Shown here: piece after piece, positions 10,101 to 23,480 of the stretch | Numbering within the stretch: the first letter of the stretch is position 1 | How the letters are laid out: each line of letters starts with the position of its first letter | NCBI RefSeq assembly: GCF_902459465.1 | Contig: NC_047080.1 | Coordinates: forward strand, 11,134,866 to 11,198,865 | Direction: 5' to 3' | DNA from: Asterias rubens | Taxonomy: Eukaryota; Echinodermata; Asteroidea; Forcipulatida; Asteriidae | Length of the DNA stretch: 64,000 nucleotides | Translations under genes and position numbers: made by a program | Notes under the pieces: generated by a model | What the model was told of the DNA's origin: nothing | The model's database searches: none | Seen by the model: only the letters and a program-made list of their open reading frames with translations

Positions 10101-12555
10101 AGCCAGTGTTGTGTTGGATTAACCCATTAGCGCTAACCTAAGTAGCTTGGGGTTTTAATTTTCTGAGGTGCAGTCACTTGAGACCGTCTTGATGTTTAAT
10201 GAGTTGAATTAGAAACTTCTTCGACTCCATGTAGTTTTTCACTTTGTTCACGTTATATTCTTCAGTAATGTTTTTCAATTTCTACTCAAAGACCAGAGGA
10301 ACATGTATATTATTTTTTTCCTGGGTACATTTATTACTGGGTCTTCGTTTCACGTAAAAGATTCCCTGGAAAAGTGAATTAATATTCGTTTCGAAAAAGA
10401 AATCACTCATCAAACAGTCATTTAGTTCCCGAGTCAACTCTGCGGCTCTGGCGGAACACGGCGCTCAAATGGAACCGGTGAACAAATCCGTGAAAGGGGG
10501 GTCTTAAAGAAAGTCTGACAAAGACAATGACAGACTTCTTCTCGCAAATTTCTCAAGATAATTTGATTTAGATCTCTTTTTCTTATTACATTCCCGAAGG
10601 AGGAGTTCAGTCGCCTCCTCAGAGTGTCCTGAGACATTAATGGAAAAAAAAATACATCCCGGAAGCATGTGTCATTAAATAATAGGGGAGTAGTTTGTTT
10701 AGGTAATGTTGGAGGGTCCATTAAGGCAAGATCTACGAGAGATTTTTCTTTCCGGGTCAATACAAACTGACATTTTGATCATTTGATGAAAAAAAAACCA
10801 GAAAGAATAATTCAAGGATGAACTCAGTACAGTCCGTGATAATCTAAATCACCAAATATAAACAGCTTAGGGCCGAGGGAGGATTAATTTATTTGACCTA
10901 CTTGATAAATATCTTAGTTCTACATTGGTATAAGAAGATCATATTTAACCCAAGGTGACCTTCCGCTTTAAAACCCCTTTTTTCATTAATAATATTATCA
11001 TGTCATAAATGATTCCTTATTGTTTATGACCATGATGGTCGAAAGAAATGTGTTTGTGCATGCATGGTTTTGTCAACACCAAAGGCATTATATTCAAGAA
11101 AATTATGTGAAAAAGACCAAATTATGAAGAAAAAACATTGTCAAAATGTGAACCACACTGTTTTTCAATTACGGAACAATGTCTTTAGCAATATTTTTAA
11201 CAATATTTGTTCAATAGGACCCCATAAAGTATTGATCTCTTTTTGGTATTGAGTATCATTTTCGGACGCTGAACTTCTCCTACACTTTAAAGAAACCATA
11301 AAAGCTAGTTTTGCATTACTACATATACCTCCATTAGCATTATGAGGCAATAGTACGTGAGATGAGATGCATTATACAACATAGCGTTGCTGTCGGTTTT
11401 TAGAATTTATATTGAGAATTTATCGTATATATATATTGTGTCCTTGAACGCCAGACACAGGTCGCGTTTTTTGCTTGACAAATTCGCTGAGAATGTTTTA
11501 TAAGAACGAACGTATTTTACTGCTGCCATAATGTTGTATCCATAATTGCAATTTGAGCTCAGAAAATTTCACCACAGTGTGTCATTTTTTCATCCACCAA
11601 GCTTACACAACAAAAAAGTCCTTTGTTTTATCAGTCCAATTACCACGTCATTTATGATTCATTTCCCCGCTCAGTTTTCCTGCGTTGCTGCAGAAATGCA
11701 ATAAGCGTAAAAGTCATTTACAATTTTAAAATTAAATCATGTACATCTACATGTATTGAAACTATGCGCCAAACGATTATAAAACCCACCCACATAAACT
11801 ATAGTTGAAGCAGCTGTATGACATTTTAGAACTGGAGCTTTAACTTATAATATTTAACAGAACAAAGACCTTGACACCAAGCATGGATAATTAACCATCA
11901 GTCGCCGCTTTTGTATCCCCGGTGTTAAACTGTTACGATAAACTTCATTATGAGTTCGCTCACACATGTAAAGTCCATTAGGTTTAACCATCAACTCGCC
12001 ATAGTCTGCCCATATAAATATAATGACGTCGTCAGCAGAGTCAGGGACTTAGACAATGCATATTGCATGAAGGTAAAATATCAAATTAATGGAAGCAGCT
12101 ATAATATAGCAGAGAAGGGGAAGTGGACAGGGGAATGCATTTTGTAGAGTAAAATTTAATTAGTATGAAAGGTTATGAACAAAAGCTGGATGAAAAAAAT
12201 TAATGGCAATTGAGAGCAAATGGTCCGACTTTTTTTTGAACCAAGGTTTATCCATGACGTAAATTCCTCAGTATTTTATGTATTTTATACAAAACCAGGA
12301 TACCAGTGTCTATCTTTACGGACTGTGAAGCGGTTTATGTACCCCTGATTCACCCCTTGAAATGACCGGACGGTTACTTGTGATGTTAGGCAAAATCTCG
12401 TAAAAACTGTTAACAAAAAAGTAACAATTCTGATTCTTATTTCATTTTGTAAAAATTCAAAACAGGACCGGTCTATCTGTATACTTCTTGCATCATATTG
12501 GAATGACGAGTCCATTTGAGTTTTGACTCATTGACGAATGTGTACTTGCAGTGAT
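10101..12555. other. Non-coding stretch, nothing recognised
   Basis: AT-rich. A minus-strand frame of 108 codons (10434-10760) is the longest, with no recognisable motif, no signal peptide and no flanking splice signals that make sense. Confidence 0.5.
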
Positions 12556-12557
12556 CT

Positions 12558-12802
12558 GGGGCCAATTTAATAGAGCTGCTTAAGCAAAATTTTGCTTAAG
12601 CACGAAAAATAGCTTGCTTATTTAACACATGTTACTGGCCAAAATTTCATGCCATATACATTGATTGTGACTGGTATTTAGCTGTTGTTTACTTAGCATA
12701 ACAATTGAGTGGAGTCTTGACCGGTAATCTGATTTTACTAAGCATGAATTTTTTTGCTTAAGCAAAGTTTTGTGCATAAGCAGCTCTATGAAATTGGGCC
12801 CA
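12558..12802. mobile_element. MITE, GGGCCCAATTTCATAGAGCT-type ends, copy 1
   Basis: Terminal inverted repeats: GGGGCCAATTTAATAGAGCT at the left and, inverted, GGGCCCAATTTCATAGAGCT at the right, both followed by GCTTA(A/T)GCA. Several TTTTGCTTAAGCA-type internal palindromes occur. A second copy lies at 56521-56760 and a fragment at about 61680-61770. Confidence 0.85.
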
Positions 12803-13141
12803 GTGCTAGCCGTAGCCGTATAGCTGCAGCCCAAGTTTGAAGTCGGTCATGTGTATTACTTTGGAAGAAAGAAGATGGGAGTCAGTTTCAATGTCTGTTT
12901 CAGTCAAATTCTGCGTTTACCAACCTCAACCTAAAGTAACTATTATTTTAATTTTGAAAAAATGTTTTCATTGCGGATGGTATTTCTCGCAAAATGATAC
13001 CTTATCCTGTGATTCATATATAGTTTCATGTACCGTACGGATGACAACCGTTGAACGTCACTTATCGATGTTATTCACAATAGTAATTGATATGCAATCT
13101 CTGCTATCACTGAAGATGATACCCTTGGCCGTCATCACTGA

Positions 13142-13372
13142 GACACCAGGGCCACCGACTCTCATGGTTATACACAATTTCCCAAAGGTGTTGATGCAAC
13201 ATGCGACGGAGAGCCTTCGACAGAAGTGTTATCTTTTTGTAGTGACTATCCCAACACGTGGTCACATACACAAGTAATGGCATTTTCTTTTTTTGCAATT
13301 ATGAGTGCCGTCGCTGTGTATTTGAAAAGTGTTCTGTTCGGTTTGTTTCTCTTGCCATCAAGCGTTCTTGGG
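13142..13372 (+). pseudogene. Candidate exon encoding a membrane segment, weak
   Basis: A 77-codon frame lies between stops, without an ATG-led start. It encodes a Cys-containing, Ser/Thr-rich stretch, then CSDYPNTW and two hydrophobic runs (MAFSFFAIMSAVAVYL and VLFGLFLL) linked by KS, ending just before a GTAAAC donor-like site. The layout (extracellular Cys/Tyr-Pro, then paired membrane helices) faintly recalls the transmembrane half of animal adenylyl cyclases. No neighbouring exons were found. It may be a relic or chance. Confidence 0.15.
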
Positions 13373-13379
13373 TAAACAT

Positions 13380-16300
13380 TGTTGCCGTCAGGGCTGGTTG
13401 AAGTTGATCTTTCTTGCCGATGGGTATTATGCAAACAGTAAAACCTCGCTATATTATTGTGATTTCCCTTTTTATCAGCGATTCTTAATGACTCCAATTT
13501 CAAGACTGTATACACAAATATGATGGATTATATGTCTTGTAATAACATACTATAGAGGAATATTATTAAATGAATAGTAGCATCTAACAGAGTCTATAGC
13601 AGGAGGTGTGTTATGTCTCCCTAGTGGAAAGTATTTTTGTATTTTAGTCTTTGAATATCTTGTATTTTGTATTTGTACTTAAATAAATATTTTTATATCC
13701 TACTGTTTTTCTGTAATTGTAAAAATAGTATATATATATTTTCTTATGCTCTTTAATTTTAAACGCAATTCAGCCTCTGGCTGCCAAGTTTGGATGTTTT
13801 AATAAGCCAATAAAAAATATATATATATATTTTGTAAAAGTACGGTTACAAAAACTGCTCCTTGTTTTGTATGGTGTCTCTGTCATTCAAATTGACAAAG
13901 AATGTTCCAGGGATGCAATTATACATCATCGTTTTAGTAGAGGAGCGAACTCATTCCAACTGGTAAAATTTCCAAAGTTTAAACCTAGACATAACGTACA
14001 TTCTAGAGTAAGTTTTGACAATTCACAATGTGCGTTATATTGTGTGCCTTTAAGAAATTACCACAATAACTTATCCTAAGCTTGTCAGTGTCTCATGCCA
14101 GCTTGTTTAAAACTTTAAAATGTTTCGATTGTTACAATATATATTTACCTTAAATGCAGACTGAGGACCATTTCCATGAACACATGTAGACAAAAAGAGG
14201 TAACATCGCGCCTTTTTATATGAAGCTGGTGGTAGCATGACGCATCCGCGCTTGTGTGCGTCTGCTAAGTGCACAACTCTACGGCGTTTACCAACCAAGA
14301 GATCGAGTACGCATGCGTTAATCTAATTAGCATAACATTCTACGTCAAAGGTTAATTAGATATGCCTTGCCGGTTATGTATCGTTCCTGAGAGACAAAGG
14401 TGGTATCTGATGTCGTTGCGATGAAAACGAACTCGAGATACCAAGACTATAACTATTTTATCTCAACAGCGTTTTAATCAATAAATCGAGTGTTTAAGTT
14501 GAATTAAGATGCACTTAGGTGCCAATGGTATTTCCAATATCAGGAGTTCTATAAGAAACTGTATGTACATGTAGTATGTTTTCACCCTTTATATGCTTCC
14601 TGTAAAAAAAGCAATAAAAACAGCGCAAAACCAACAGATTTAACCCTAGCATTAGCACCAAAGGGAGCATATTGTACGTCCAATTTGTTTAACACTATTA
14701 TGTAGATACACAATAAAAAACAACCTGTGAAAAAAAACCCAATTTCAAATGATAGCATTTTTTGAGATATCACTGACGATCTGGAGCGATTTTGTCTTCC
14801 CAGGCAGATTAAGCCATAAGTATAGGAAAACACAATCTGTCTGAGAAGCAAAACGTTTCTGAGATTCATGGGATAAAAACCAATACATTTTTTCATAACC
14901 ACATTACATTATTAAAAAGCTTTACATTGCATGTCGAAAGCTGCAGGCTTTTAACCAAATAATTTCGTATTGCCATTAATTTTTAAGAATGATTGCCAAC
15001 ACGTAATCCCTTTCACGTATCATGTGTCAGCATCTCCATAATCAGTGAGTTATTCGATAAATTGGGACTATAATGTACTATTTCACCCCAGGCTCCCAAC
15101 TAAAACAACATAGCAATAAAGCATGATTTGGCTGTAGGGCCTACTCCCGATGACCATCGCATGACTGGCCGGAACGCGGCCTCCTGGCCGGAACGCGGCT
15201 TGCTGGCCGGATATTGCCACAGGAACGGACACCAGATGCCGTGATATCAACCTAAAGCCGGACCCTCAACACGGAAATTACCATGCACGCACCAATAGTA
15301 GATCAAAAAAGCGAACGAATATGCAACGATGAATGCAGATGGTCAGCACGCTACAAGAGTTTATTGTTTAGTGTGTGCCGCTGTTAAAGCTGCATGGCCG
15401 GTTTTCACCAAACGGTTTTTTGCTTTTTTTTCAACAACAGATTTCGACAGAAGATGCTTTTTTCAAAACGCAAAATATCAAACAAAATTCGCATTTGCCG
15501 TGGAAAGTGCATTACATGTAACCTTCAAAACGGGTTGTACCTGGGTACCGACAGTGAGAAACCCTTTTGAGCACACCCCGAATCAAAGAAGAAAAGATCC
15601 GAAAATAAGCATAAAGTAAACTTTTTTCAGAGTCGCGTCTTCGGTTATTCACCGAGAAAACCCCCTTATCCTCACTCCACATAGCTCTAGTTAATAGGTA
15701 ATAATGAAGTATTCATGCACTTAATAACATTTCATTCAAAGTGCAGAGCCTGGCAGCTATTTTGTTTGCTAAACTGAATCCATTCTCTAGCGGTAACTCG
15801 CATGAGATGCTCTATAAATATCCTCAGAGAGTGTCATCTTGCGATTACAATCGCCTGGGTTACCCTTCAACCCAGCCGAAAACGGAAATTATCTTCTTGC
15901 TTTCGACCTGACCTTACCCACATCGTCCTCCATATATCTCACCCAAAACGAAATGCTCGGACTATCAACAAGGGAAAAAACCCACAGTGATTACATGCGA
16001 GATGTCTTAACTTTTTTTTAGCGCTCGCGGGAAACTTCGATTGACAGGGATTTGACTGTCTGTGCATGCGAACTCACACCCCGATGCCTTCAAACGCGGC
16101 GGTGCGGCAGCCGGCCTGAAACAACGTCCACGGCGATTTAAAGGTAGTGTGATCCTGTTGATTTTTGTTATCTCAATGATGATTCATGGGTGAAATTATC
16201 AAATGAAGATACAATAAAAGTCACAATGTGAATGTTTCAGCCGCATGTAGTTGAGGGGGGAAACTGTCATAGTATTTTCATAAACGTCAATGATACATGA

Positions 16301-19300
16301 ACGTTTTACGTCTAGCGATGTGAAAGCGGGAACCAACCGCATCTCTAGCCGCAGCATTCCGTACGTACTACACGAAATTTTAATTCCCAAAGTCGCCTTC
16401 ATGCGAACTTTGGAGATTGTATTTTTAACCAATTATACTTTTATTGAGCTGTTAATAAATAATAAATAAATGCACAGAATGCTCTGATACCCAATACAAT
16501 CCTTAGTAAGTAGGCTTTTGGATAAAAAGTCCACAACTTGTTTTGATAACAAACTTTTGCCAACTGTTAACACATTTTTGCTAAACCTTTACTAATGTAT
16601 GCCTTTGAACTTCAAAAAGAGCCTGTATAAATGTTTAACACAGTCATTTTATCCGTAAAACACATCTAAATCACCTGCGAATTAAAAAAAAAATCTTTCG
16701 GTGGGTTTCTCTCCTTCTACATGGCTGAGTATCAATAAAATATCGTATTGAAGAGCCTACAACTTTAATCCTCTGTATTGCACTGCCGTGCTTTGCTCGC
16801 GGCTGACGGCCTGAACGGCCTTACCATGTGCGCCGATGCGATGGCATTTTCTTGCAGGTGCGCCAAACTATGACTTTAACTACGCCTTTGATTTTTTTTC
16901 TCCCCAGTTTTAAAGGGATATGAAGTAAACTAAAATGTCATCGGACTTTTTGGCCTACATAATAAGATATCTCGCAATTTGGGGCTAAAGTGATTACAGT
17001 ATTGAGTATGTTTTTGCAGGTGTTTTTTATAAGCCTTCGATGGTGGTGGGGGCTGATTGGTAGGCATGACTGACAGAATTGAGAACCATCTGCCAAGTAC
17101 AATTCAATTTAAATATTTTGTTTGTTTTGTTTTCGTCAGTCTGGAGAACTTGACGCTTAATAAAGAAAAGAGCAATACATTCTGGCCCGTAAAGAAAGGT
17201 GCTAACAGTTTTAAGAAAATGCGGTTGAAATGTACTTTTTAAGATCAAAAATTTGCCGGGTTTCCTTACGGGAAGAAATTAAAACGAAATATTAATATTT
17301 CGGCACACCTGTATAAGCCTATAATACGATTCTTGTGAATACTTCTATAGTGGCGACCTGCAGAGTGTCCCTATACTCGATGATTATAGTGATGTTCAGT
17401 CTTTCTGAACTTTAAGAATCGAGCCGACGTTAAGAGCAGAGGTCTCATCGTCTCATTTTCTCTCTTAATTATATAGAACCCTCGAAAAAAAAAAAAAAAG
17501 AAGATATCCTATAAATGGATCAAACATAATATACGAGTTTTAAATATCTGCTCTCTCCGACTGATTTTAATAATTTTGTCAAAACTCATTTACTTTATGA
17601 GAAAAACATAATCAATCTTATCACGCGTTTAAAATAATCGTTTGCTGATATAGAAAAAAAATATCCCTAGCCTTATTACACAGTAGCTATACTCTTGTTT
17701 CATGGTTTTACAATCGATAATCTACCGGCTTACGAAGCCGTGAAAATACACAAATGGCCCCCGTGTGTTTCGGGGGGCCCTGTCACCGCGTACAATATCA
17801 CTACCGAGATTCAATTAACGTCGATCTCAAAGCCCCACTTAGGAAATTCAGTGTTTTTTTTTACGTGTGTTGTTGAATGTGGGAAGGAGGAAGGTTAGGA
17901 CGCTCGCGAATAAAAAAAAATGGAGGAGCACAGAAAGGATTTGTGTAATGAAATGAGCGGGTAAAGATGGAGCGAATCGACGAGGTAAAGAGAGGGGGCA
18001 CTTGAGTATTTTTTTACGGGGGCTGAAGAGCTGTTCGCCTGGCAATGAACTTTGTGTCGGTGTCTCGTGGAAAATGTCAAAAAATCAATAATGTGTGGAA
18101 GTGTGTAGGAAGGTGTACTTTGATGATGTTTGTTTAACTTCTGTGCTTTGAGACAAGCTATACCATGTGTCCACAGAATGTGTATATGTATCCAAAGTTC
18201 GTAAGTAGAGTTTGTTTATTTTGATGTGAATCAAAGAATTGCATGCTGTGGCATAATAGCGTGTATATACCGTTATGGTGTTTAAAGGGACACGGTCGTT
18301 ATGAAATGACATCATCTGTCAAAATTCACTCAAAGAAAAACACTTCTTTAGATATTAGCTTTTTGTCCGGTTAATATTTTGGCTTCGGTACTTGAACTTC
18401 AACGGTGGTTGTCTTGAAATTACTCGCCAGATTGCATGTGGAAACAAATACATTTGCATTCCTGCAATTTAATTTCATCTACCCCATAGCTAGCTGCTTC
18501 GGCCGTGAAGCAGAACGGCCTAAGCAAACACATTAATTAGAATGTAATTTTTCCAGTGACCTGACCTAGTTCTTTTCAGAGATAGGAAATAAACATTACG
18601 GTATATTATTTTGTAATTTTATTATTCGTCATTATTGAAATAATTAAGCTAGTCTTTTGTTGATTAATTTGAATACTGTGAAGATGATAATTAAGTTTAT
18701 GAAATTTCGTACAGAAAGGTGTCTTACCACAGTTTCCAATCAGTGTACACAAATTCTGTACCATAAATGTCAGGAAATGTTGGGCACTTTCTTTTCATGA
18801 CACAGGCTAAAATATAATATAAAGTTGCACTGAATGAATGTTAAATGTTGTCTTAGAGACAAAAGTATATCAGCTTTTATTTAACACTGTCTTCATCTCA
18901 TATACAAAACGAAGTCTACTAACTTTAAGATGCCTGTTTGGCAATTGAAGTATCAAGACAAAACGTAATGCCATCGTCTTGCACGTGTCGACAACAATTC
19001 ACTGATTATAATTCAATGCCCTTCAAGCAATAAAACCAATTTAATTTAACGTATACTGTGTGCATAAACGCAAGGTTTTCTTAGTCGTGATTAGGTCTTT
19101 ATACCGAATGATATCATATAACAGAAACCAAAATAGTCTCTGACACGGAAAATCCAATCCCACCATGCATGCTGTTTTGTTTTTGAAAGAGCAAGGGCAC
19201 CAAGGCGTGTTCTTCTTGATAAAGGACACCTCTATATCAGGAAATTGTAAAATATTATTGAAACATTTCCAGGGCACAAAGCCCGCGTTTACTCCTTGGT

Positions 19301-20455
19301 AAAAGGCACACTCTATAATGAGGAAATTGTAAATTTAATTGGTACATCCCAAGGGCACCGAGACCCAAATTCAACACATGGAGTTCCTCAAGCAGAAAAT
19401 AATATTGCTTGATAATTTTCTGCTATAAGCAGAAATGTGCAGGATACCAGTCACAAATTGTACAAGTGGCATCGGGTAGTTTGCTGGTAATCTCATTCTG
19501 GTGACCATAAATTTGCTGTTTAGTTACTTTTTGTGCTTGAGCATCTGTTATATGATATTGGAGGCGATGCTTATTATTACCTCCGTGGAGTATCAGCCAT
19601 GTATTCCCAAATCAATAAACTTCTGTGGACAAAATACACATTTGAATCATTAACTGAATGTGTGTTTGAGAAATCATAATAAACATGAATCTATGCCAGG
19701 GTCATTTATAATGTATGTAAGTAAGTCACGAATGGGCATATTATACGATGGCCACATTGCAATCTAATAACCATTGTTGCATATGCCAAAAGCTAACTGC
19801 AAAGAACCGCTTGCGTCCTTCTAGAACCCGTAATGCCATGTAAATGGCATGCTATCCTGCGGGTTGTATGGGCTGAAGAGTATGGATGACCGCTATGTGA
19901 ATTATGTCACTATAATGTAATGTTATAAAAACAGTCAGTGACTTTACCTTTAGAAAGGACAACTGGCCCAGATGCCACAATAATTCAATAATAGTAAAAT
20001 AATTGATGCAATCAAACCCGAGGGCGGACTCCCCTGAAATAGATGCAGCTTCTCAACCTTCTTCTCAAAATGCACGCGCTTCGGAGCTCAGTATTTGCAC
20101 TTGCAAATTTTTGAGCATCTATTTACAATACGGCGGAAAGGGCTTGGGAACAAACTTACAGAGAAAGAATATGTTAGATGGGTATACTCGAAGGGCGTGC
20201 TTTACGTGTTTAGCCTTAGCCATCATTAATGGAGTCTATAGTATAGTTGCGAAGCAAGGTGAACTTAATATCACTGTACTGGCAAAGAACCCAATGGAGA
20301 AAACACAAGGAAGGAAGTTTCAGTTTTAGATGTGGGTGGAAAACTCAAGAGAATCGTTCCAGGGAAAACACACGCAGTCAGATAGGGACTGGACATTCAA
20401 TCCACATAGTGCCCCGTTTTGTGATTCGAACTGAGGGGTAAAATAGAGGTGGAAG
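13380..20455. other. Non-coding stretch with simple repeats only
   Basis: Contains (TA)n tracts near 13730 and 13816, short GGCCGGAACGCGGC direct repeats at about 15168-15215, and homopolymer runs. Frames of up to 106 codons (14582-14902 minus, 15329-15619 plus, 20003-20329 plus) have no motif or splice support. A related inward pair of segments (AAAGGACACCTCTATAT near 19220 and AAAGGCACACTCTATAAT near 19302) marks a partial direct repeat. Confidence 0.45.
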
Positions 20456-20458
20456 GAA

Positions 20459-20612
20459 ATAGACCTTTTAGCAAATACCGGGGCGCGCGCGTAAAGCTTG
20501 GAATTAGGTGCATTATGGTCTAGCTGGTATCCAAATTTGATTCATATATATCCCACAATGCACCTCATTCAACAGTCTGCGCTTGCGCATTGGTATTTGC
20601 GATAAGGTCTAT
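20459..20612. mobile_element. MITE with ATAGACC...GGTCTAT ends, copy 1
   Basis: Inverted ends ATAGACCTTTTAGCAAATAC and, from the other side, ATAGACCTTATCGCAAATAC, followed by GC-rich CGCGCGCG / GCGCAAGCGC arms. The core holds TGCATTATGG / TGCACCTC. The same seven terminal bases bound two otherwise unrelated elements at 38721-38923 and 58851-59019. Confidence 0.8.
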
Positions 20613-21359
20613 GGAAGATACCACAGCGCCAACCCGACACCAAATAGACCTTTATCACCATCTTGGCCATGTTCCCTGTTTCCATAACAGTAATGCATGC
20701 TGACATTCATTGCGCAAACATAACCAGACTATTATTTCGTCTAGCCTCAGTTTGGTGTACACCATGGAGGTGAGTTTGAATGGAGTAAAATCTATGATGC
20801 ATTTCTTGGAAACAAAATGTATTGAACTCTCGCTTTTTCTCATTGCACACCGGCGCTATATTATCCCTTTAATTTAACTTATTGCGGCGTCGAATATCTA
20901 ATATCCAGAGACCAACTGAAGAAGAAAAAACATCAAAAACCCTGGGGCCTGGTGTACCTCAACATCAACATTTAAATCCTAGCAACCAGCTTAAATACAG
21001 TGGGCTCTCTTTTTATTGGTTTATTAATTATACAACCAGACCCATACGCCTCATCCCACAGCGCGTTGTGAAAACAGGCGGGCATTTATTCAGGATCCAA
21101 GAAGCGTGCGTTTGAACAGACCGCGTGCACGAACGGGCATAAATCACAACTCAACAACGTTTGTTTAGTTTACAGGTGGATTTCAACCTCAGTAAAAATT
21201 TTCTGTAAAAAAATATTCAAACCTTTTAATAATCGGTGGATGTTATCTGAGACCAAATGATGTGCTTTTTCAGTGTGAGGAGGTTTAGAAGATTGTCTTA
21301 TTGTTTACAGAATCTAGATCGAGGACACCACTCGAATTAAAGAGAGTTGTTCACAAATG

Positions 21360-22740
21360 GACATGACAAGTTCTATATTGTTTGTTTGGATATTGTGTTA
21401 CATATTATGTGTTGTACTGTCCATTAACTGTTTAAAACTATTGAAGTTTATATTATTGTTTCTTTGGTTACTGTTTGGCATATGTATTTTACTGTAAATT
21501 AACTATTTATCCTTTGTTCAGACTGTACTGGTTGAAACCTTGGTTGAGGTTGTTCTTCTTCATCGCATTCGATGAAGTAATTGTTGCCACGAAAGTCCAT
21601 GCAGATATTTATTTATCACTAGTTTCAAAGTTTTGCAATTACCTGACCAGTGGCTCCACACTACCCATTTGAACCATGGAAGTTTTTATATTGTTTCTTA
21701 TGACAATGTCTTACATCTTAACTGTTCTGTCCGTTAACCATCTACGGCCATAAAATGTTCTCTATTGGTTCTTTGGTCATTGTCTTACATCTTAACTGGT
21801 CTGTCCTTTAACCATCTACGGCCATAAAAGGTTCTCTATTGGTTCTTTGGTCATTGTCTTACATCTTAACTGTTCTGTCCTTTAACCATCTACGGCCATA
21901 AAAGGTTCTCTATTGGTTCTTTGGTCATTGTCTTACATCTTAACTGGTCTGTCCGTTAACCATCTACGGCCATAAAAGGTTCTCTATTGGTTCTTTGGTC
22001 ATTGTCTTACATCTTAACTATTCTGTCCTTTAACCATCTACGGCCATAAAAGGTTCTCTATTGTTTCTTTGGTCATTGTCTTACATCTTAACTGTTCTGT
22101 CCTTTAACCATCTACGGCCATAAAAGGTTCTCTATTGGTTCTTTGGTCATTGTCTTACATCTTAACTGGTCTGTCCGTTAACCATCTACGGCCATAAAAG
22201 GTTCTCTATTGGTTCATTGTCTTACATCTTAACTGTTCTGTCCGTTAACCATCTACGGCCATAAAAGGTTCTCTATTGTTTCTTTGGTCATTGTCTTACA
22301 TCTTAACTGTTCTGTCCGTTAACCATCTACGGCCATAAAAGGTTCTCTATTGGTTCATTGTCTTACATCTTAACTGGTCTGTCCGTTAACCATCTACGGC
22401 CATAAAAGGTTCTCTATTGGTTCATTGTCTTACATGTTAACTGTTCTGTCCTTTAACCATCTACGGCCATAAAAGGTTCTCTATTGTTTCTTTGGTCATT
22501 GTTGTGTATCTTTATTGTACTCAATCAAACCATCGCAGTTTCTTTATTTTGGACCTGTATTTTACTGTCCATATTATTTAAACCGTCTTGTTTCTTTGGT
22601 AAAATAGGGGGCCTATTCCCGTCCATTAACTATTTAAACTATTATGAAAGTGTATACATTTCTTCTTCGGGTGAGTCTTGCATCTGTATTTTATTGTCCA
22701 GTAGCTATTTCAACTAACCATAAAAGTTTCGTTCATGATT
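21360..22740. repeat. 74/67-bp minisatellite with degenerate flanks
   Basis: The motif ACCATCTACGG recurs 11 times between 21737 and 22456, at 74-bp spacing seven times and 67-bp spacing three times. The 67-bp form lacks seven bases of TTTGGTC. Central units are almost identical (TAAAAGGTTCTCTATTGGTT, TTGTCTTACATCTTAACTG). Diverged units with recognisable CTGTCC(A/G)TTAAC..TTT and TTGTTTCTTTGG words extend to about 21360 on the left and 22740 on the right. This is the pattern expected when a tandem array is homogenised in the middle and decays at its edges. Confidence 0.92.
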
Positions 22741-22744
22741 CCTT

Positions 22745-23300
22745 TGAAACTATTTGAACCAAGACAGGTGCCATGCACCGTCAGTTTTACTTTAAAACCT
22801 CTCATAGCAATAGAGCACCTGTCGTAAAGGCAAATTGTGGAGGTACTTATCCTGTTTCCTCCCACTCAGAGGCAGTGGGATCACTCAGGAATTCCTAATT
22901 CCCATTTACCGCTGTCCCTGTTCAAATACAGAGTCAGTGACGACCTTTCTACCGTGTGAATGTCCTTTACTCCATACCCTACCCCACCCCATCAATCTCA
23001 ACAAAATAAAGTCCCCCATCGGTTGTTGGTATCTTAGGACAAGGGTACGTAATGTGGTAGTTTCAGTTACTGTGTACACTTTGTGCCTGTAACACTTTGA
23101 CCTTTAAGGACACGTGTGTGTGCTATACATTATGTGTGTAATAGAGGAATAGATGATGGCACACTGCAATATATACTGTCTAATTTTAATAGACCACCAT
23201 GGGCAACAAAGAGAGATGCATTTACCTCAATAATTCCCACAACCAAAGACTCTGAAAATCTTAATGTATAGAACGAACCATAAACAGCTTACAGCTACAG
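22745..23300. other. Non-coding stretch, nothing recognised
   Basis: No repeat family, open frame of note, or motif that I can name. Confidence 0.5.
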
Positions 23301-23304
23301 AGCA

Positions 23305-23480
23305 TTCTCATGAAGACGTTCAGAGCATACTGATCGAAACGTTGAAACGTTATAAACCTCTTGTTCTTTTCAGAACAACCACATCTCAATACGAGATTTA
23401 TTACATGGTATCTTCACAAACCTCTCTCGATTGTGTCTTCCACCGTCATGCAAAGTTTGAAATCCTGAGAACGAACTTCA
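23305..23480 (+). repeat. Retroelement 3'-tail-like repeat, copy 2 (plus)
   Basis: Shares CATACTGATCGAAACGTTGA, the GTTCTTTTCAGAAC hairpin, ATTACATGGT, and TCTTCCACCGTCATGCAAAG-type words with the repeat at 6085-6250. A short frame covering it (23264-23518) is not a gene. Confidence 0.55.

Noticed and set aside
12837-13277. 146-codon plus frame
   Set aside because: No domain, odd composition, no promoter or splice context, and it begins at the edge of a MITE. It overlaps the candidate membrane exon in another frame.
21690-22505. CRISPR-like array
   Set aside because: The repeats are contiguous 74/67-bp units without unique spacers, in an animal genome. It is a minisatellite.
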